NCBI RefSeq assembly: GCF_026262505.1
Contig: NC_067204.1
Span: 6,853,797-6,917,796 of the forward strand
Length of the DNA stretch: 64,000 bases
Origin: Trichomonas vaginalis G3
Lineage: Eukaryota > Parabasalia > Trichomonadida > Trichomonadidae
Reading direction: 5' to 3'
Shown: piece after piece, positions 22,206 through 33,077 of the stretch
Layout: every line of letters starts with the position of its first letter
Numbering within the stretch: the stretch's first letter is position 1
Program-made: the position numbers and the translations under genes
The notes under the pieces: generated by a model
Databases searched by the model: none
What the model was told of the DNA's origin: nothing
The model's input: the letters and a program-made list of their open reading frames with translations, nothing else

Positions 22206-23187
22206 ATGAACGTCTTGATCAGACATTAATCGTTTTTAAAAAATAACGAATTTGTATTTTACGACATAAGATATCTTTGTTATTCATTAAGAGGAAAAAA
22301 ATTCAATGTTATGCATAGGAAAAGCAATGATATCACGGATTTCGGATATTAAATGAGAGAGGGTAAAAGTTGCTATTTGTCACTTTTCCACAAGAATATA
22401 ATGGGGAAAAAGTTATCATATAGTTGATCTCATTCACTGAGGTGAGAGATGCATGTAGTGTAATGGGATAAACAGTGGGATTTCTTTTCTAAGTCCTAGG
22501 TTCGAGGCACATTGACTTCATTTTTCTCTTTTTTATTGACGTAAACTATTCAATTTTTGTGTTATCCATTCAAATTTCAGAATTTTTTTTGCAGATTTCA
22601 CGCTACATTCGAAGTTACCTTTTGTAACAACCACCACCGCCTACGAAAGACGAAAGTGTGTCACGATTTCACCCGGAAATCCGATGGTTGTTTAAGAGTA
22701 AGCACTTTTGGCACCTACTCGATATTAAATTATGTATTTTTATTACTTTTATTGATATAAAATGGTATGATGTCAATAGTAAAGTAGATATTATAAGATA
22801 GAATCATTAATCAACATCTTCCATAATATGATCAAATAGCCCTAATATTACAAAGAAAAAAGATCGAAGTATTTGGAACAATTTTTGATCAAGAATACTT
22901 TAAGAACTGGAAAGCTTGAAATACAATCCCCCGAAAAAAGTGTCGAGGGCAGGAAAAAACTGTCGAAGAAACGATTAAAAAACATGTTGATGATTTCCTG
23001 CATTTTCAGTGTATCATATTGATTATATTTTGATCGTTTTTTTTTTTACTTTCTTATCACTCTAATATAAGTTATCTGATACATGCTATTCCATAATGGA
23101 GAGAAGTTTACTTGTAGATGGCTTTCTCTTGATAAATAAAAGCATTAAACATGTCTATATTTTATATATAAAAAAACAATACATATT
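22206..23187. other. Intergenic region with a degenerate tRNA-like stretch
   Basis: No gene recognised. At about 22451-22515 there are weak A-box-like (GTAGTGTAATGGG) and B-box-like (GGTTCGAGGC) words at tRNA spacing, but the stems do not pair well. Confidence 0.35.
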
Positions 23188-24276
23188 TTAATAAGATAAG
23201 CTTACGCGCTGGAGAGATGTTGCAGGGCGTGACGTTGTACCCTTAATTTCCAGCTTGGTAATCTGTTTGCTCTTCTTGAAATTCGCTAATTTCACTCTTG
23301 TTCTTGGAGTTGTCACAGCCATCGGAATTTGAGTCCCCATCTCCGAAAACCTCCACGATTGAGGGAGTGGTGCTCTGTTTACTGGATTTTCTCTGTCTTT
23401 CTTCAGTTTTGTCAATCTTTTTTCGAATAATAATTCTTCTTTTTCTTTCTTCAGTTTTAAGTTGGTTACTCCTTCTACATAATACGCTTCTAATCTATCT
23501 ATCTAACTCATATTGGTGCTTTTTTCTAAGTACTTCTAATTTAACTTTGGCATCTGAAATTAATTGGTTCTGTGCAGCTTCTGTTTCCTTTTTCTCTTGT
23601 TCCTTACGCCGGGAACGAATGATAGAAGCTTGATTGTAGTCTTTAAAGTCAATAAATTTAGTTTCTTGGTTGTATAAATCTCGAAGTGTTGAAGAAGGGC
23701 TGGAATAACGATTTACGACGTTATCACTTGTCCAGTAGTCATTAAATTTCTCTATTTCAGCCAAATGTTTGATTTTAAGATCGTCAAGTTTGTATAAACA
23801 ATCAATTTTGAAATCTTGCATTTTTTTGTTCCAATTTGCAGTGCACTTGGTAGAACTATCTTCTGTACTGTTAATCTTGCGTTCAACTTCTTCTAGGTAA
23901 TTGGCTTTGTTGTCTTTTATATCATATAAAGCGCAAGCTTCTGAAAACTGATTTTTAAGCTCATTATATTTGTGAGCCCTATCGTAGTCACTCATTAGCA
24001 TGCTTGTTATCTTTTGTCGTTGAAAATACTGAGCAAGCTGAGGTTGCTCGCAAACTGTAGGTAATTTTCCCTTTGAATGAATGCATGAGTTGCCTTTTTG
24101 CATCTTGGAGTATCGTGTGCACAGTAAAGCCATGACTTGTCATAGGCAGGGCAGATCATACAAACATCATCGCTTGCAGAGCTATTTGTTGAGGAAGGGA
24201 CTGTTGAGGAAGAAGGTTGCGTATTAAACAATGGCTCGGCTGGATTATTTGGTTGTATTTGCACTTCGTCCATCAA
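23188..24276 (-). pseudogene. Decayed coiled-coil gene of host type
   Basis: Three overlapping minus-strand frames read as one former protein: an N-terminal Ser-rich part with a Cys/His cluster (CMICPAYDKSWLYCAHDTPRC), a middle coiled coil (ending KKHQYELDR), and a C-terminal LKKEKEELLFEKRLTKLKK ... PLPQSWRFSEMG part. At least two frameshifts separate them: one near 24075, and one near 23497, where a GATA repeat looks duplicated. The Cys/His cluster could have bound zinc. I do not recognise the family. Confidence 0.55.
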
Positions 24277-24311
24277 AATCTAAAGATACACAAAACGATT
24301 CTAAAGATTAT

Positions 24312-24510
24312 TATCTTTCTAAATTATGATATGTGTCTAATACATATAATATATTAGATTAAAAATTTATGTTGACATTGTTGCTCCCTGTTGAATCTGA
24401 CTACAAAGTGATTTCATCTTGGTTCAATTATAATACTTTTGACATTTTCCTAAATTTCATGTTTCAAAGTTTAATTTCAGTATCTCTTCAAGAATGTGTT
24501 CGGCTTTTTG
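24312..24510. repeat. Part of a segmental duplication
   Basis: Matches 28468-28670 closely, and its first 85 bp also match 25955-26038. All share the words TTATGATATGTGTCTAATAC and TTGACATTGTTGCTCCCTG. It has no clear gene. Confidence 0.7.
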
Positions 24511-24599
24511 AGAATATGTCAGAAAGTAATATGTATAGGGAAGCTGAAATTTTAAAAACAGATTATTTATAATATTTCAATAAAAGTTATTGTTTATTT

Positions 24600-25020
24600 A
24601 ATTTTCGTTGTAATTGTAATCATCACCTTTGTATTGTTGTTTAACTCGTTTGGCTTTTAATTGATATTTGCACCATGTGAAATGAGAATTTGTGCTGTTT
24701 CTCTAGAATTCAGACGTAATGCAATTTGAAGAGCCGTTTCTCCATTTCCATCTTTTTCATTGATATTTACACCATGTGAAATAAGAAATTCTGTTTCTTT
24801 GATGCAATTAAACTCAGCTGTATAATGAAGAGGTGTTTTTCCATCTTAATCTTTTTCATTGAAATTATAACAAAGCGAATTGAAAGGTTTGGCTATTCCT
24901 TTATTATTGTGAGCTGCAAAATGAAGGGTGTTTTCCAATTTATTATCTTTTTTCATTGATATTTGCACCGTGTGAAAGAAATATTCACAAAGACATGGAA
25001 TATTAAACATCGATGAATAC
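24600..25020 (-). pseudogene. Decayed ankyrin-repeat gene fragment
   Basis: The minus strand encodes ankyrin-like pieces such as NLENTLHFAAHNNKGIA, DGKTPLHYTAEFNCIKETEFL, HGVNINEKDGNGETALQIALRLNSRETAQIL. The reading is broken by a stop near 24846 and by missing 5' sequence. It resembles the DUF3447-ankyrin gene at 19554 and is probably a remnant of a related copy. Confidence 0.65.
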
Positions 25021-25098
25021 AAAAAAAACATTTGTTAATTTCGATCTCGGTAATTTAGTCAGAAAAAAAATATTTAAAAAAAATAAGAAGCAAAGCTA

Positions 25099-25776
25099 TC
25101 ATTTATCCTTTGACCAACGGCAGTTGACCACGTGGAGTTCTTCAAGTCCGAGTTCTTCAAGAGAACGATTTGGAATTCTAGTATATTTTCCAGTTTTGTA
25201 GTTAATAAATGGAGAATAGAGATAATTGTTTTTTGGAAGCCATCTATCACTAAATTCGAAATCATCTGAATATTTAATTCCATTTGCAAGTTCTTGAATT
25301 GAATTAATTACATCAATGCTTGCATTATGTAACTTTGCATAATCTAAAATAATTCCATCAATTATGAATGATATTTTATTAGCTCTATGATAGTGGATTT
25401 CTCGATATTCGCCTAATGAATAATCTTCGAGAAATAGTTTCATTCCTAGTTTTCCTAAAAGCGTAATGTCATCATCATTCAATTCGTAGAATCTATTAAA
25501 TCGTAATAATTCTTGGAAGGCGAAAAATTTGTAACCTCTAAATTCTGATTTTGATCGAGTGAAGAAGGTTTGTCTTTTAAAATATTTAATGATAATAGGA
25601 TTTATTGTAACATTTAATGTAGTGAGTGGAGGGAAAATCGTTTTAAAATTATTGACCTTAATCCAACTTGGATATTTCTTTGGTAAGTCTTCGATACATG
25701 TGATCTCTTTTGGTTCTTCACGTCCTGCAATACGGGTCCGATGATATGAATGTTCTTGATTCTCTGTGGCAGACAT
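25099..25776 (-). CDS. Lineage-specific family protein, copy A
   Basis: 225 residues (MSATENQEHSYHRTRIAG). A soluble, mixed alpha/beta protein with aromatic-rich motifs FKTIFPPLTTLNVTINP, LNDDDITLLGKLGMKLFLED, SDRWLPKNNYLYSPFINYKTG and a C-terminal LEELHVVNCRW. No signal peptide or membrane span. A TCATTT initiator at 25797-25801 gives a leader of about 23 nt. It is the best-kept member of a local family with a whole copy at 27610 and fragments at 21731 and 27204. I do not recognise a known domain. Confidence 0.65.
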   Translation of the reverse strand: MSATENQEHSYHRTRIAGREEPKEITCIEDLPKKYPSWIKVNNFKTIFPPLTTLNVTINPIIIKYFKRQTFFTRSKSEFRGYKFFAFQELLRFNRFYELNDDDITLLGKLGMKLFLEDYSLGEYREIHYHRANKISFIIDGIILDYAKLHNASIDVINSIQELANGIKYSDDFEFSDRWLPKNNYLYSPFINYKTGKYTRIPNRSLEELGLEELHVVNCRWSKDK

Positions 25777-26038
25777 AATGTATCAATAAAAAAATAAATG
25801 AAAATTTTAAATTGAAAAAAAATATTCAAAATTTTAAGTTGAATTATTTTGATATAGTGCGTTATTCAAATATGTTTTTCGAAATCAGAATGTTTATAAA
25901 CTTAAAAATATTTCAATCAAAACAGAATGTATTTACAACATTTATTTCGTGTTATTATCTTTCTAAATTATGATATGTGTCTAATACATATAATATATTA
26001 GATTAAAAATTGATGTTGACATTGTTGCTCCCTGTTGA
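25777..26038. repeat. Duplicated upstream region of the family gene, copy A
   Basis: Practically identical to 28291-28553, so the duplication took in the promoter as well as the gene. The two copies part company right after the word TGTTGCTCCCTGTTGA. Confidence 0.8.
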
Positions 26039-26039
26039 T

Positions 26040-27200
26040 TATATAAATAGAAGTTAATATTTTATCGTAAATCATTCAATATATCCCTTTATTTGTTTTG
26101 TTTTGTTTTGTTTGAGCTTGGAGATCAAAATTAAAATCAAAATCTAATATGATATCGATGATGTTTGTTTTGTTTGTGTTGATTCTTAATGACTTGTTAG
26201 CAAATATTTTAAAATGTTGTTTGTTGTGTTGATTGATGTTGTTTTCAAACAAGTTTGGATTGACATATTCCTCTTACACTTTATATGTCAAGTATAAAAC
26301 ATTAAATATTTATTCATCAAATGAAAATCAGAATGTCTCTGAAGTATATTCACTGATTAAAGTATCTTTGATCATTGAACGCCGGGGAGTCTGTGTAAAA
26401 AATTATTTAATTATGCTATTTGTAAACTGTTGATTATCATGAAAAGTGCATAAATTTTTACTCATAAATATTTTTATATAAGTTTAGATGATATAACTTT
26501 GGAGACAATATAAGAAGTTATTTCAGAGGCAAGAGACGAAATTGAAAGCTGATGACAAACTCGTTTCTTATATATTGAATCGAATCTATCTTGAAGGTGT
26601 TTCTGTTTATGTCTTTGTTCATGCCTTGATTTTTATTAAAGAATTAGGTTACATGAACTGTCTTTAGTAAAGTGAAATTGATATCAATCAAAAGAGAGTC
26701 GAAATATTTTTTAATGATTAAAAGTCAGGAATTCAAATCGGCATTCACTTTCACTTATTGATTTTTTTAAGTAATTTATGGTAGATATTTTCCCACACAT
26801 GATTCTGCTTTCATTTCCATTAGGAAGAATAATTTCCAGTTATTATTAATTTGGAAAAATGAATAATGAACCTAATAACACTAACAACATTGTAATATGA
26901 AAAATATATGATTCAAATGGCATATTAATACTATCATAAAATGTTTTGTAACAATGAAAGATATATCAATCACGTAGTCTTGCATGATACATCAAAGTTC
27001 AGGAAAATCAAAATTATACGATTAATATCCTTTATCTGATGATTTTGAGTTATTTCCATATTTGGAGAATTCCCAAAAGAATGTGAACTTAAAGTAAATT
27101 CTAAATTCTGTATTCATTTGATAAATGAATATTGTTTTTCAAGAGTTTTTATTTTTAATTTGTTATGAATGAACGTTGATTGATTGAAGAGCTATCATTT
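26040..27200. other. Intergenic region, nothing recognised
   Basis: About 1.2 kb, AT-rich. It contains a short (TTTTG) run at 26095-26114 and no convincing gene. Confidence 0.45.
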
Positions 27201-27203
27201 TTG

Positions 27204-27262
27204 CAGTGACCAACGGCAGTTGACAACATGGAATTCTTCAAATTAGAGATCTTCCAGAGAGT
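27204..27262 (-). pseudogene. Small relic of the local gene family's 3' end
   Basis: TGACCAACGGCAGTTGACAA and TCTTCAAATTAGAGATCTTC correspond to the 3' end of the 25.1- and 27.6-kb copies, with several substitutions. It marks an older, mostly lost copy. Confidence 0.6.
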
Positions 27263-27609
27263 ACAAAATCTTATTCATAAAAAATTTTTGAGATTATAAC
27301 TATGATCTCGATCAATATATCAAAGGATTAATCTCAAAAAAAAATCGAAATCAAAAGTTCTCTGATTTTAATTTAGAATTCATCTAGCTCATTCAATAAC
27401 ATTATGTATTTTTTTAATAGATCAAAATTACTATTCAAAGTCGAAAATACTTGATAATTTATACAGATTAATACAAAAATTATATTTCAAAATATCAGAT
27501 TTATAATCATTACAATATTGATAGCATATTCAATATTGAGAGCAAATATTACATGGTAAGTCAGTTAGAAATAAAATAAAGAAATTTAATTAAATAATTT
27601 TAAAAAAAA

Positions 27610-28290
27610 TTAGCTCGTTTGCTTTGACCAATGGCAGTCGACAACATGGAGTTCTTCAAGTCCGAGTTCTTCAAGAGAATAAGTGGTAGTTGGAGTATAT
27701 TCTCCTGTTTTGTAGTTAATAAATGGAGAATAGAGATAATTGTTTTTTGGAAGCCATCTATCACTAAATTCGAAATCATCTGAATATTTAATTCCATTTG
27801 CAAGTTCTTGAATTGAATTAATTACTTCATTGTTCGCGTTATGTAATTTTGCATAATCTAAAATAATCCCATCAAGTATAAATGATTTTCTATTAGCTCG
27901 ATAATAGTGAATTTCTTCAAATGCACCTAATGAATAATCTTCAAGAAATAGTTTCATTCCTACTTTTCCTAAAAGCGTAATGTCATCATCATTTAATTTG
28001 TAGAATCTGTTAAATCGTAATAAATCGGACAAGACTAAAATCTCATAGCCTTTGAAGTTGGCTTTTAATCGTGTGAAGAAGGTTTGTCTTTTAAAATATT
28101 TAATGACAACAGGATTTATTGTAACATTTAATGTAGTGAGTGGAGGGAAAATCGTTTTAAAATTATTGACCTTAATCCAACTTGGATATTTCTTTGGTAA
28201 GTCTTCGATACATGTGATCTCTTTTGGTTCTTCACGTCCTGCAATACGGGTCCGATGATATGAATGTTCTTGATTCTCTGTGGCAGACAT
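27610..28290 (-). CDS. Lineage-specific family protein, copy B
   Basis: 226 residues. The first 70 residues are almost identical to copy A (25099-25776). The middle, around FKGYEILVLSDLLRFNRFYKL and GAFEEIHYYRANRKSF, has diverged, and the C-terminus is again close (EYTPTTTYSLEELGLEEL). The patchy pattern suggests gene conversion or a mosaic. The same initiator, TCATTT, lies 23 nt upstream. Role unknown. Confidence 0.65.
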   Translation of the reverse strand: MSATENQEHSYHRTRIAGREEPKEITCIEDLPKKYPSWIKVNNFKTIFPPLTTLNVTINPVVIKYFKRQTFFTRLKANFKGYEILVLSDLLRFNRFYKLNDDDITLLGKVGMKLFLEDYSLGAFEEIHYYRANRKSFILDGIILDYAKLHNANNEVINSIQELANGIKYSDDFEFSDRWLPKNNYLYSPFINYKTGEYTPTTTYSLEELGLEELHVVDCHWSKQTS

Positions 28291-28670
28291 AATGTATCAA
28301 TAAAAAAATAAATGAAAATTTTAAATTGAAAAAAAATATTCAAAATTTTAAGTTGAATTATTTTGATATAGTGCGTTATTCAAATATGTTTTTCGAAATC
28401 AGAATGTTTATAAACTTAAAAATATTTCAATCAAAACAGAATGTATTTACAACATTTATTTCGTGTTATTATCTTTCTAAATTATGATATGTGTCTAATA
28501 CATATAATATATTAGATTAAAAATTGATGTTGACATTGTTGCTCCCTGTTGAATATAACCTCAAAACATAAATCTGACTGCCAAGTGATTTCTTCGTGAT
28601 TCAATTATAGTACTTTTGACATTTTCCTAAATTTCATGTTTAAAATTTTAATTTCAGTATCTCTTCCTAA
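28291..28670. repeat. Duplicated upstream region of the family gene, copy B
   Basis: 28291-28553 repeats 25777-26038, and 28468-28670 repeats 24312-24510. It therefore links three stretches of this local duplication cluster. Confidence 0.75.
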
Positions 28671-29139
28671 ATAATTCAAAAGTTTCTAGAGCCATAATAT
28701 TGGTAATTTTTATGAAATTGAAATTTGTTATCAAGTTACGAATGTTGTTTGAGCTATGTAGAAACATAAATACTGTTTTGTGCTTTTTCAAGGATTCAAA
28801 ATACAGAATTCATTGTTCTAGAAATTTACAATGCACTTCCAAAACGCACTCCATTATTAACAAGTAGATTTTCTTATTTAAAATGTACTTTCATGAAAGT
28901 TATGATATGGAAGTATAGGATATCAATGAACCTTTATAATGGTAATACTATGATGAACAAATGCTAAAATCTGACTCGGTTATAATCAAATTTTTGATCT
29001 CAGGGAAATTGAAAAACTAAAAATTTGAGGGTACTGAAGAAAGCCGAATCAAAAAATATTCAAAATACTTCAAAGAATCAAAAGAATAAGATATCGAACG
29101 ATCCAAAAACAATATAAATATACTATTTACTAAAAAACA
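28671..29139. other. Intergenic region, nothing recognised
   Basis: AT-rich spacer upstream of the family gene and downstream of the leucine-rich gene. No features seen. Confidence 0.4.
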
Positions 29140-31215
29140 TTAATCCGATTTCTGCATCATTAATTTCAATAATTCGGCAACGGAATACTCCGAAGCTGCA
29201 TTTTGCAGTATATGAGAGTTATCCGGTTCTGGGATTGGCGGTAGATCTATTTTCCAGAGTGGTGAATTTGAGAATTCATCAAATGCGGAAGAAGAACCAT
29301 TAAAAACGTCGACAAGGCTAATATCCGGCTCTTCTTCAATGTCAGTAATAAGATCATTTGACTTTCCACCGCTGAGTGCCGTCTTCCAGTATTGCCTTAG
29401 TTTATTTACACTGGAAGCAGAAATTCCATTTAGATTTCTCAACTTTGCGATTTCCTGGAACGGCCATTCGATATCGCAAGGTGCATCACGGCTGGAAAGC
29501 TTCTGGAAGAAGTGCTGGAGGACGTCGTACGTAGTATCGAGCGATCCGTCAAACTTAATCTTTCGGATTTTCTTGTTTTGTAACAATAAATTGCCTAAAG
29601 CAGACAAACCATTATCTCCTAGTGGTTGCCCACTTAAGTCAAGAGATAGCAATGTTTGGTTGGTCGCCAATGCCTCTAAAAATCGTGAAATACTCGAATC
29701 AGCTCTTGAACTTTCATCAATGCCTCTGATAATTAATTCCGTGATATATTTGTTGCTCTTCATCATATCTGCAAAATCCGATACAAAACAATTGGATGTT
29801 TGAGCAGTGTAACACCCGTCAAGTTGTAAAGTATTCAAATTTTGAGAGCTGGCACAAAATTGAAGGAAAACTGGGGCTATTTGGTTTCCTGACCAGTTTA
29901 TTGACTTGATAGTCTTTGCATGGGATCCGCAGTACACTTGGAAGAAGGAGTTCCAGCTCTGTGGTCCTGTTTGAGCGTAACTTAGATCCATTGAGATAAA
30001 ATCGCTTTGTGGAGTATGATTGAGGATACGGCACCACATTGATATTAAACTGTAGTTTTCCCATCTGATATGAGAGAAGGTAAAGTTCACTATCGTTGGA
30101 GAAATTAAAATTCTATCTAATTCTTTGCCAGAAACGACACCGCCATCAACGACGATTCCTTTAAGGTTTGAATTTGATAAGTATGGGAAGATTGTGTCAA
30201 CTTGGACCTGGCAATTGTGAAATTCAAAAGTTTTGATTGATGGAAGGTTTTTCATCAATAAATCAACAGGTAACGTAGGCGTATCTTTGATAACAATTGT
30301 ATCGAGTAGCTTTGAACTATCTAATTCTGAAAATTCTTTGATAAATCTCTCAATATAATTTGTTTCAATGGCATCAATTAACGTTAGCTTTGAAAAGCGT
30401 CTGCATGTAATTAGTTTGGAGAAAAGGGGCATATTTTCGCTGTTTATTTTACTTTTAATGAAAGAAATATTTTGTAGTTTTGTATCATTGTTTGATTGAA
30501 GTGCAGTAACTACTTGAGATAGCTGGGTGTTAATAGATTCTGCGAATGTAATTGTTTCGTAGTATTTCATTGACTGAATGAATGGAATTATTAATTTCCA
30601 ATTTGTATCTTTATCTGATGCAGGAAATACGATTTCTTTGAAGCAATTTGCATCTACAAATGCATTTAGTAAATCAGGAAGGTACTTATTTGAACAGCGA
30701 ATCTTGTTTAAGTCTAATGTAGGCAAATTTTGACGAAGAGATGATTCAATCTCATTGACAAGGTACTGAGGAGGTGATATTCCGCGTTTAAATAGTGAAT
30801 ATTTGAATTTATACAAAAACCAAAGCGATGTTGGCACTTGAGGTTTAATTCTGTCGGAATCTAATTTACATTTGCCGCCCAAACGAGTGCAATATGTATG
30901 CATGGAGAGACACACTTGAAATGCATTTTGTATTTCGAATTCGATCTCTGTTTTAGCTGTTTTTGCATATATTCGTGAATCTGACTGAGTAACTAGTAGA
31001 TTTAGTTCATCCCAGAAAAATCTAACGACTATTTGCAGATCTTGATCATGTGATGTCTTTTCAAGAACAATGAATTCGAACTCGGTCGCTAATAAACAAG
31101 CTTTTATTGTCTTTCCATTAACAAAATGTAGTATTTTCATGCATCCTAGTACAAGTTCACTTCCGATTTTTGAAATTGGCTTAACACGAGATAAGACATT
31201 CTCGTTTTTATTCAT
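29140..31215 (-). CDS. CARMIL-like leucine-rich-repeat protein
   Basis: 691 residues. The first 125 residues have a PH-like pattern. From about residue 160 to 600 there are irregular leucine-rich repeats with spacing like that of CARMIL/tropomodulin-type proteins, clearest in the LLSLDLSGQPLGDNGLSALG repeat near residue 540. The C-terminal 70 residues are acidic and Pro/Ser-rich. CARMIL proteins regulate actin capping; whether this one has a capping-protein site I cannot see. An initiator-like TCACTTTTT at about 31245-31253 gives a leader of roughly 36 nt. Similar multi-copy LRR proteins are common in trichomonads. Confidence 0.7.
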   Translation of the reverse strand: MNKNENVLSRVKPISKIGSELVLGCMKILHFVNGKTIKACLLATEFEFIVLEKTSHDQDLQIVVRFFWDELNLLVTQSDSRIYAKTAKTEIEFEIQNAFQVCLSMHTYCTRLGGKCKLDSDRIKPQVPTSLWFLYKFKYSLFKRGISPPQYLVNEIESSLRQNLPTLDLNKIRCSNKYLPDLLNAFVDANCFKEIVFPASDKDTNWKLIIPFIQSMKYYETITFAESINTQLSQVVTALQSNNDTKLQNISFIKSKINSENMPLFSKLITCRRFSKLTLIDAIETNYIERFIKEFSELDSSKLLDTIVIKDTPTLPVDLLMKNLPSIKTFEFHNCQVQVDTIFPYLSNSNLKGIVVDGGVVSGKELDRILISPTIVNFTFSHIRWENYSLISMWCRILNHTPQSDFISMDLSYAQTGPQSWNSFFQVYCGSHAKTIKSINWSGNQIAPVFLQFCASSQNLNTLQLDGCYTAQTSNCFVSDFADMMKSNKYITELIIRGIDESSRADSSISRFLEALATNQTLLSLDLSGQPLGDNGLSALGNLLLQNKKIRKIKFDGSLDTTYDVLQHFFQKLSSRDAPCDIEWPFQEIAKLRNLNGISASSVNKLRQYWKTALSGGKSNDLITDIEEEPDISLVDVFNGSSSAFDEFSNSPLWKIDLPPIPEPDNSHILQNAASEYSVAELLKLMMQKSD

Positions 31216-31297
31216 AAATTTCGAAAATCAAAGTGCTATTTTTGAAAAAGTGACAAAATATAAATTTCATTTAAAAATAGTTTTCATGAGATATATT

Positions 31298-32355
31298 TAA
31301 GGGTTTCGTTTTGCGAAAAAAACGTACAATACGCAATTTCGCTAAAAAACATTTAGCTAGCAATTTCGACCTTTGACTCCACTCAAGACGTCACTTTTTT
31401 AATTTTGCGGTATCATATTTTTGGAAAATCTTTATGAATATTATATAAAAAGTCTCTTTAATATCTATATTTCATATTTTTATCGATTTTTAAAGTTTTT
31501 GCGAAAAGTATTCAATTATTTTTGCTATTTGGTCGGGTAAATGTCAGATTTGCGACATTTTCTGATATGATATTCAGATTCTACGTTGATAATAATGCTT
31601 ATAGAACCCTCTTGCTATTGTGTCAAAATTGCGAAACCGATAGCAAAAATATCTCGCAATATCAAAATTGAGATATTGAGTGAATTATGCATTATAGAGA
31701 TTAAAAATCTGATTTGTGAAAACATCTCATCAGTTTCTAGCTAATTCAAAAATCTTTACTATCTTATTTGATTAAAATGAAAAGGTAATAGTTTCATTAT
31801 GCTTTAAATGACAGCCTTATAATATAATCATAGTTTTCGCTCAATATGCAGCATTTTTTTTTCGAAATCTATGGTCAATGTCCTAAATACTGATTGCTTT
31901 GCATTCATATCTCTTACATTTTCTATACCCACATCACTATTCATTGCTATTCCTATCTTTTTCATTTTTGTTTGTTTCTCATAATTTCTCAAAAAACATG
32001 ATAACTTGATATTTGTAAATATCATACTTTATAACGTAAATAAGAACTTGACCTATTAAGAAAAGCAGTAATGAAAAGAAAATCTGAAATTCATAAAAAT
32101 TACAAGTTTCTGATGACAATTAGCTTAATTAAACCAGGTACAGGATTATATAATTGTATTTTCTATCCAATTATCCATATAATATCTTATCCAGAAAAAA
32201 TAACTTGATCAATACCAAATGATTTTTTAACTAGTAAATAAAGTATTTTCTTTACACACACATTGTATATCATAGTTTTTTTTTTTTTGGTTTCGCAAAA
32301 CATCCAAAAACAAATATGCTATAAAAGTGACAATTTTAGCAAAACGAAACCCTTA
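31298..32355. mobile_element. Non-autonomous DNA element with TAAGGGTTTCG ends
   Basis: 1058 bp with perfect 17-bp terminal inverted repeats, TAAGGGTTTCGTTTTGC. It is flanked by a 7-bp duplication, ATATATT, at 31291-31297 and 32356-32362. The inside has scattered GCGAAA words but no transposase. The TAAGG start and 7-bp duplication match the style of the elements at 7320 and 17980, though the interior is unrelated. It may be a second family moved by the same enzyme. Confidence 0.8.
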
Positions 32356-32362
32356 ATATATT

Positions 32363-33046
32363 TGATAAATTTCAATTATATACACATAATAGAATATTTT
32401 TATTTTTCCAAAAAAATCTCAATAACTCTATTTTGATCTAAATTTCGTATTTTTTCTTTTTATTTTCTGTTTTTCAAAATATTTTTGGAATTTCTAATAC
32501 AAGATTTCCCAATAAATAATGTTGAATTTGTCTTAAATATTCCAAAGTCAAATGGAATTTATGACAAGTTTATCTCTTTAATTATTTTTATTCAAATTCA
32601 TGGACAAATCATGTTGTTGTATACAATAAATATATGGTTAGTTAAGAGTATATAATTAGTTTTATCTGCCTGTTCTTCAATTATGGAATTAGGGGTGAAT
32701 TACAAAAATTAATATGTCAATTCATGAATTTACAAGAGTTATTTCAACCCAATATAGACACAATCATAAGAATTAACATGTAGGCTTATGGTTCAAGAAA
32801 AATGATAATGATTTCATGCTGAAATCGAAATGTTTTTTATTCATTCTATGTTTTCACTAAAAATCCCAATGGTTCTAATAACAAGATCTCTCTATCATAT
32901 TCCCTCCGCTTAAAATGCATTTCTACATATAGTTAATAGAGAGCGCATCAAAATGAGTGAATTAGAACAAAGGGACTCATGGATAGAACGGATTGTTGTG
33001 ATTAATGATGTTTTATACACTTTCGTGATTATATCAACTCTCAATC
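32363..33046. other. Intergenic region, nothing recognised
   Basis: AT-rich spacer between the mobile element and the BTB gene; no features seen apart from the next gene's initiator. Confidence 0.4.
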
Positions 33047-33050
33047 ATTC
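33045..33050 (+). promoter_or_regulatory. Initiator TCATTC of the BTB gene
   Basis: TCATTC in AATCATTCAAAA fits TCA+1Y(T/A). The +1 A at 33047 gives a 31-nt leader to the ATG at 33078. Confidence 0.45.
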
Positions 33051-33077
33051 AAAATCTAGAAGCAATCAAAAAAATAA

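Noticed and set aside
22451-22515. tRNA-like stretch with A-box-like and B-box-like words (GGTTCGAGGC)
   Set aside because: The T stem and acceptor stem do not pair and the anticodon stem has several mismatches; kept only as a remark.
24369-24572. 67-residue frame, plus strand
   Set aside because: It overlaps duplicated non-coding DNA shared with two other places where the frame is not kept.
29339-29803. 154-residue frame opposite the leucine-rich protein
   Set aside because: Antisense shadow of a well-supported 691-residue gene.
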